Part shown: in pieces, positions 15,870 to 19,229 of the stretch
How positions within the stretch are numbered: position 1 is the first letter of the stretch
How the letters are laid out: the number at the start of each line of letters is the position of its first letter
Source: Lachnospiraceae bacterium
Lineage (GTDB): Bacteria > Bacillota > Clostridia > Lachnospirales > Lachnospiraceae
Length of the DNA: 19,229 nt
Assembly: GCA_017461685.1 (NCBI GenBank)
Contig: JAFTXF010000072.1
Span: 1 to 19,229 of the forward strand
Direction of reading: 5' to 3'
Notes under the pieces: model-generated
Database searches by the model: none
Seen by the model: only the letters and a program-made list of their open reading frames with translations
Told to the model about the DNA's origin: nothing
Translations under genes and position numbers: made by a program

Positions 15870-17108
15870 TTATCTGCGGCGCACCAGATGGGCTGGAAGG
15901 CCGTCTATGTATATTGGATGTAATTCTCCCTGAATCAGTGGACGCAAATATGCAAGAAAAGCTTCCGTTATCTGCGTACCGTCTTCTGAAATAAAGTGCT
16001 CCGGTACCATCTTTTCCAAATTAGCAATGGCATGGATATCATATGCTGCTGTTTCACATACATACGGAGTATCACTCACTCTGTTTAAGGTAATCATCAC
16101 GCCGGTAAGTCCATCCTGAAGTGCCGCGCATACGCCTGCGTGACCTGCATTATAAGCCTCTTCAATATCTGTCAGAGAGGCGATGTGTGCCGCTGTTCTC
16201 TGCAATAAAGACGGTTCGATCACTCTGGCCTTGATTCCCAGACGCTTCTCCACGATATCAGCAAGTGTAGCACAACTGCCGGCTACCTGCTTGTGTCCGA
16301 ACACGTCCACGTCTGTGCTCTCACTCAAAAACTCACTGACAAATCTGCCATCTGCCAGTTTCACACCCTCGGAAACAGCAATCACTACAGAAGATTTCTG
16401 ACTTGCCAGCTCCTGTATCTTTGCTACAAAGGCATCGATATCAAATACTCTTTCCGGCAGGTAAATGGCATCTACACCTGTACAGTCTGCGCCCTTACAA
16501 AGCCCTGCAGCACCTGTAAGCCACCCTGCATGTCTGCCCATAATTTCTACTAAAATCAGTTTCGTCTTGCCTTCAAAGGCTTCATTGTCGCGTATCACTT
16601 CCTTTAAGGAAGCGGCAATATATTTGGCAGCAGAACCAAAGCCCGGGCAGTGGTCTGTTACCGGCAAATCATTGTCGATGGTCTTAGGGATACCTACAAA
16701 ACGTTGTGTTTTGCCATGAGCAGCTGCATAATCGGAAAGCATTTTAACCGTATCCATGGAATCATTGCCGCCGATATAAAGCATGGTGGTAATATCGTAT
16801 TGCTCCATAACCTGAAATATCTTCTCATAAACGTCCTCATGCCCTGCCTGCGCCGGTAATTTATATCTGCAGGTACCTAAAAATGCCGCCGGAGTACGCT
16901 TTAACAGCTCAATGCCCTGTTCCTCAGCCAAATACTCGTCCAGATCCAATAACTGTTCAGCCAAAAACCCCTGAATACCGTTTACCATGCCGTAAACTTT
17001 ATCAGCTCCCAGTTCTTTACCTGCCACATAGACACCTGCCACCGATGCATTAATAACCGCAGTAGGGCCGCCTGACTGACCGACTACAATATTTCCTTTT
17101 TTCTGCAT
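15870..17108 (-). CDS. pfp: Pyrophosphate-type 6-phosphofructokinase
   Basis: 412 residues. It interconverts fructose 6-phosphate and fructose 1,6-bisphosphate. The phosphoryl-donor motifs indicate PPi rather than ATP: GGNDS (113-117) has Asp where ATP enzymes have Gly in GGDGS, and PKTIDND (141-147) has Lys where ATP enzymes have Gly in PGTIDND. These two positions are the accepted discriminators. Other family blocks are VGQSGGPTAVIN (9-20) and MGRHAGW (190-196). The open frame extends 15 codons further upstream, but the ATG at 17108 begins MQKKGNIVVGQSGGPT and has GAGG 5 bases upstream, so it is chosen. It is the first gene of the pfp-glycosyltransferase-malQ unit, following a 160-base gap with a large inverted repeat. 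Confidence 0.94.
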   Translation of the reverse strand: MQKKGNIVVGQSGGPTAVINASVAGVYVAGKELGADKVYGMVNGIQGFLAEQLLDLDEYLAEEQGIELLKRTPAAFLGTCRYKLPAQAGHEDVYEKIFQVMEQYDITTMLYIGGNDSMDTVKMLSDYAAAHGKTQRFVGIPKTIDNDLPVTDHCPGFGSAAKYIAASLKEVIRDNEAFEGKTKLILVEIMGRHAGWLTGAAGLCKGADCTGVDAIYLPERVFDIDAFVAKIQELASQKSSVVIAVSEGVKLADGRFVSEFLSESTDVDVFGHKQVAGSCATLADIVEKRLGIKARVIEPSLLQRTAAHIASLTDIEEAYNAGHAGVCAALQDGLTGVMITLNRVSDTPYVCETAAYDIHAIANLEKMVPEHFISEDGTQITEAFLAYLRPLIQGELHPIYIDGLPAHLVRRR

Positions 17109-17175
17109 GTTTACCTCTCTCCTCGGGCAGCAATCTGTATCGTAACAAAACACTCCCCGAATCTTATTTTGTATA

Positions 17176-17252
17176 GGCTTTTGCGAAACTAGTTGTCTGC
17201 CTGCAATCGCAATATATGTTCTTGCAGGTAAATACCTGGTTTCGCAAACGCC
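17176..17252. repeat. Large inverted repeat with nested alternative hairpins between nadE and pfp
   Basis: The outer arms GGCTTTTGCGAAAC (17176-17189) and GTTTCGCAAACGCC (17239-17252) pair at 13 of 14 positions across a 49-base interval. Inside, CCTGCAA (17200-17206) can pair with TTGCAGG (17222-17228), and CAGGTA (17225-17230) with TACCTG (17233-17238). These two share bases and exclude each other. No strong T run follows on either strand. It could be a regulatory RNA leader of pfp, a paired operator, or the nadE 3' end. The pairing is seen directly; the function is unknown. Confidence 0.5.
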
Positions 17253-17268
17253 TCTATTATTTTACCTC

Positions 17269-19185
17269 TTATAACGTATCAAGTTCTGCCATCCACAAAG
17301 TCATGCAGGCATCGCTTGGCATGCGCAAATCACCTCTCGGAGATACACCCACACTGCCCACCTTCGGTCCATCCGGCAGACAGCTGCGCTTAAACTGCTG
17401 GGTAAAGAAGCGACGGTAAAATACCTTCAGCCACTTCAAAATCACTACCTCATCATACTGACCTGCAAAGGCCTGACAAGCCACACGATACACCTTGGCA
17501 GGTGAAAAGCCCCAGCGAAGCATATAATACAGGAAGAAATCGTGAAGCTCGTACGGGCCCACCAAATCCTCTGTTTTCTGACTGATCACACCGTCAACCG
17601 GCGGTAATAATTCCGGACTTACCGGAGTATCCAGCACATCTCTCAGTACCTTGGTGAGAGTTTCATTGCCACAGGTATCCGCATAGAAAGCCACCAAATG
17701 GCGTACCAAAGTCTTTGGCACACCGGCATTGACGCCGTACATGGACATATGGTCTCCGTTATAGGTTGCCCAGCCCAAGGCCAGCTCGGACATATCACCG
17801 GTACCGACTACCATTCCGTTTTCACGATTGGCAATATCCATTAAAATCTGGGTACGCTCTCTTGCCTGACTGTTTTCATAGGTAACATTATGGTTGTCAA
17901 TGTCGTGCTTAATATCTTTAAAATGAACCGTTACGGATTCCTTAATATCAATCTCTTCTAAGGTTGCACCCAAGGTCTTTGTTAAGGTGCACGCATTATC
18001 ATAGGTGCGGTCTGTAGTACCGAAGCACGGCATAGTAATAGCATGAATGTCCGCTCTGTCATAGCCTAACAAGTCAAATGCCTTTACGGTCACTAACATG
18101 GCCAGGGTGGAATCCAGTCCGCCGCTGATACCGATAATCGCATGCTTACAATTCGTATGCTCCAGGCGTTTTTTCAAGCCATAAGCCTGAATAGATAATA
18201 TTTCCTCACAACGGTCCGCACGTGTTTTCGCATCACTTGGTACAAAAGGCATGGCCTCAAAGTGTCTGTCCAGCTTAGTCTCCTGCTCCGTAAAAGTGAT
18301 AGCTACTCTCCTGTGCTGAACATTGTTGCCGGAACTATAGGTAGACATCTTACGTCTTTCGTGGCGCAGCCTGTTGATATCCAGGTCGGCACAAACAACA
18401 TCGCAGGAAAAGCGCTTACCCTCTGCTAAAATAGCACCGTTTTCACAAATCATATTGTGTCCGCCGAATACCAAGTCCTGCGTAGACTCGCCTTCACCGG
18501 CACTACAATAAATATAACCTGCCATCAGTCTGGCGGATGTAGACTTCACCAGCATATTACGGTATTCATCCTTACCAACCGTCTCACTGGAAGCGGACAG
18601 ATTCACAATCACATTGGCTCCTGCCAGTCCGTGTTTTAAGGACGGAGACACCGGCACCCACAAATCCTCGCAGATTTCACAGGCCACCGCAAGTCCTTTT
18701 AACACGCCCTCCCGTACCTCAAACAAAATATCTGTACCGAAAGGCACATATGCACCGTCAAATAATATATCCTCTGCCTGTTCATTGCCCTGAGTAAACA
18801 TCCTGCCCTCATAAAATTCATTATACATAGGAATATTGCTCTTAGGCACAAAGCCCAGCACATTTCCCTTGAAAAGTACTGCTGCCACATTCTAAAGCTT
18901 GCCGGACTTCTCTATCGGCAGACCCACAAAAATCAAAGCCTCCATATCTGTCGCAGCATTTTTCACCGCTCTTAAACTGTCTAAAGCTCCCGTCAGTAAA
19001 AGCTCCTGACTGAACAAATCACCACAGGTGTATCCTGTAATACAAAGCTCCGGAAGTACAATGATCCGCGCTCCCTGATTGTAAGCTTCTGAAATCTTTG
19101 CAATAATTGCTCCCGTGTTGAATTTTGTATCCGCAACCCTAATTTTAGGGGTAGCCGCTGCCACCTTAATAAATCCGTGCTTCAT
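17269..19185 (-). pseudogene. nadE: Glutamine-dependent NAD+ synthetase, interrupted by a single in-frame amber codon
   Basis: 638 codons before the final TAA, matching the long two-domain NadE. The N-terminal nitrilase-type glutaminase has E46 (VLPELCITG), K115 (VPKSNIP) and C172 (CEICEDLW). The C-terminal synthetase has the pyrophosphatase-type P-loop SGGLDS (354-359), and TGDMSELALGWATYNGDH follows. Codon 98 is TAG (18894-18892), splitting the frame into 97 and 540 codons in the same phase. The surrounding residues read GKL-stop-NVAAVLF, where relatives usually have an aromatic residue (GKLYN). So one base change from TAT or TAC explains it. No other lesion was seen. Either a recent nonsense mutation, an error in the sequence, or readthrough is possible. 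The start at 19185 has AAGGG 7 bases upstream. A GTG at 18888 lacks a ribosome site, but one at 18861 has AAGGG 4 bases before it. Confidence 0.88.
18892..18894 (-). other. In-frame amber codon inside nadE
   Basis: TAG at codon 98 in the context CTT-TAG-AAT. The reading frame continues intact for 540 codons on the far side and encodes the remainder of NadE without shift. TAG is used as an ordinary stop by at least four other genes here (the prepilin peptidase, both longer pilin-like genes and the glycosyltransferase), so it is not generally reassigned. Confidence 0.9.
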
Positions 19186-19229
19186 ATGCCTGCCCTTTCT
19201 TTCCGTCCGTTCTCCCTGCCTCCATATTC
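19182..19229 (-). CDS. Possible C-terminal tail of an upstream gene (cut by the right edge)
   Basis: On the minus strand one frame runs open from the window edge for 15 codons (EYGGRENGRKERAGI) to a TGA that overlaps the nadE ATG as ATGA, the commonest operon junction. The tail is too short to identify. The overlap is the only support, and the stretch could equally be a plain leader of nadE containing its ribosome binding site. Confidence 0.25.
   Translation of the reverse strand, partial: EYGGRENGRKERAGI

Noticed and set aside
17176..17252. Insertion of a small transposable element (MITE-like) in the nadE-pfp gap
   Set aside because: No target-site duplication was seen beside the inverted arms, and no other copy occurs in the window.
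18892..18894. Amber codon as general TAG reassignment (for example pyrrolysine)
   Set aside because: Several genes in the window end in TAG at sensible places, with correct C-termini and close downstream starts, so TAG works as a stop here. The position also normally holds an aromatic residue rather than a catalytic one.

Overview
The window looks like a chromosomal segment from a low-to-mid GC Firmicute, most likely a Lachnospiraceae-type clostridium. The reasons are strong AGGAGG-type ribosome binding sites on nearly every gene, a pyrophosphate-type phosphofructokinase, a valS-folC pair, and a Tad-type pilus locus with no secretin gene, as expected for a single-membrane cell. Almost everything is on the minus strand; the only plus-strand gene is a small CYTH-domain phosphatase.

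Read in the direction of minus-strand transcription (right to left): a possible tail of an unknown gene at the right edge; nadE (19185 to 17269), broken by one in-frame amber codon; a 160-base gap with a large inverted repeat; then a tight pfp - glycosyltransferase - malQ operon (17108 to 13358). malQ converges on the CYTH gene, with a GC-rich hairpin between them. A DJ-1/PfpI-family gene (12628 to 12071) is divergent from the CYTH gene.

The centre (12002 to 3031) is a compact Tad/Flp-type pilus operon: tadA ATPase, tadB, tadC, a small Flp-like pilin, two further pilin-like proteins, a CpaB-like protein, a 1352-residue secreted protein, and a prepilin peptidase. The genes are separated by a few bases or overlap, so they are very likely co-transcribed. 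No tadZ or secretin is present. The giant protein carries Cys-pair modules, InlB-type repeats, a large glycine-rich domain and Ig-like repeats, but no sortase signal. It is the best candidate for a pilus-associated adhesin. The three pilin-like proteins share a K-D-x-G motif just before the hydrophobic segment, which suggests common processing by the peptidase at the end of the operon. The tadA ribosome binding site is buried in a perfect 9-bp hairpin followed by six T, which looks like a translational or transcriptional gate on the whole operon.

The left end is housekeeping: valS directly follows the pilus operon with no room for a T-box leader, and folC follows valS and runs off the window. 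No tRNA, rRNA, CRISPR array or insertion sequence was seen, and no gap longer than 300 bases lacks a gene.
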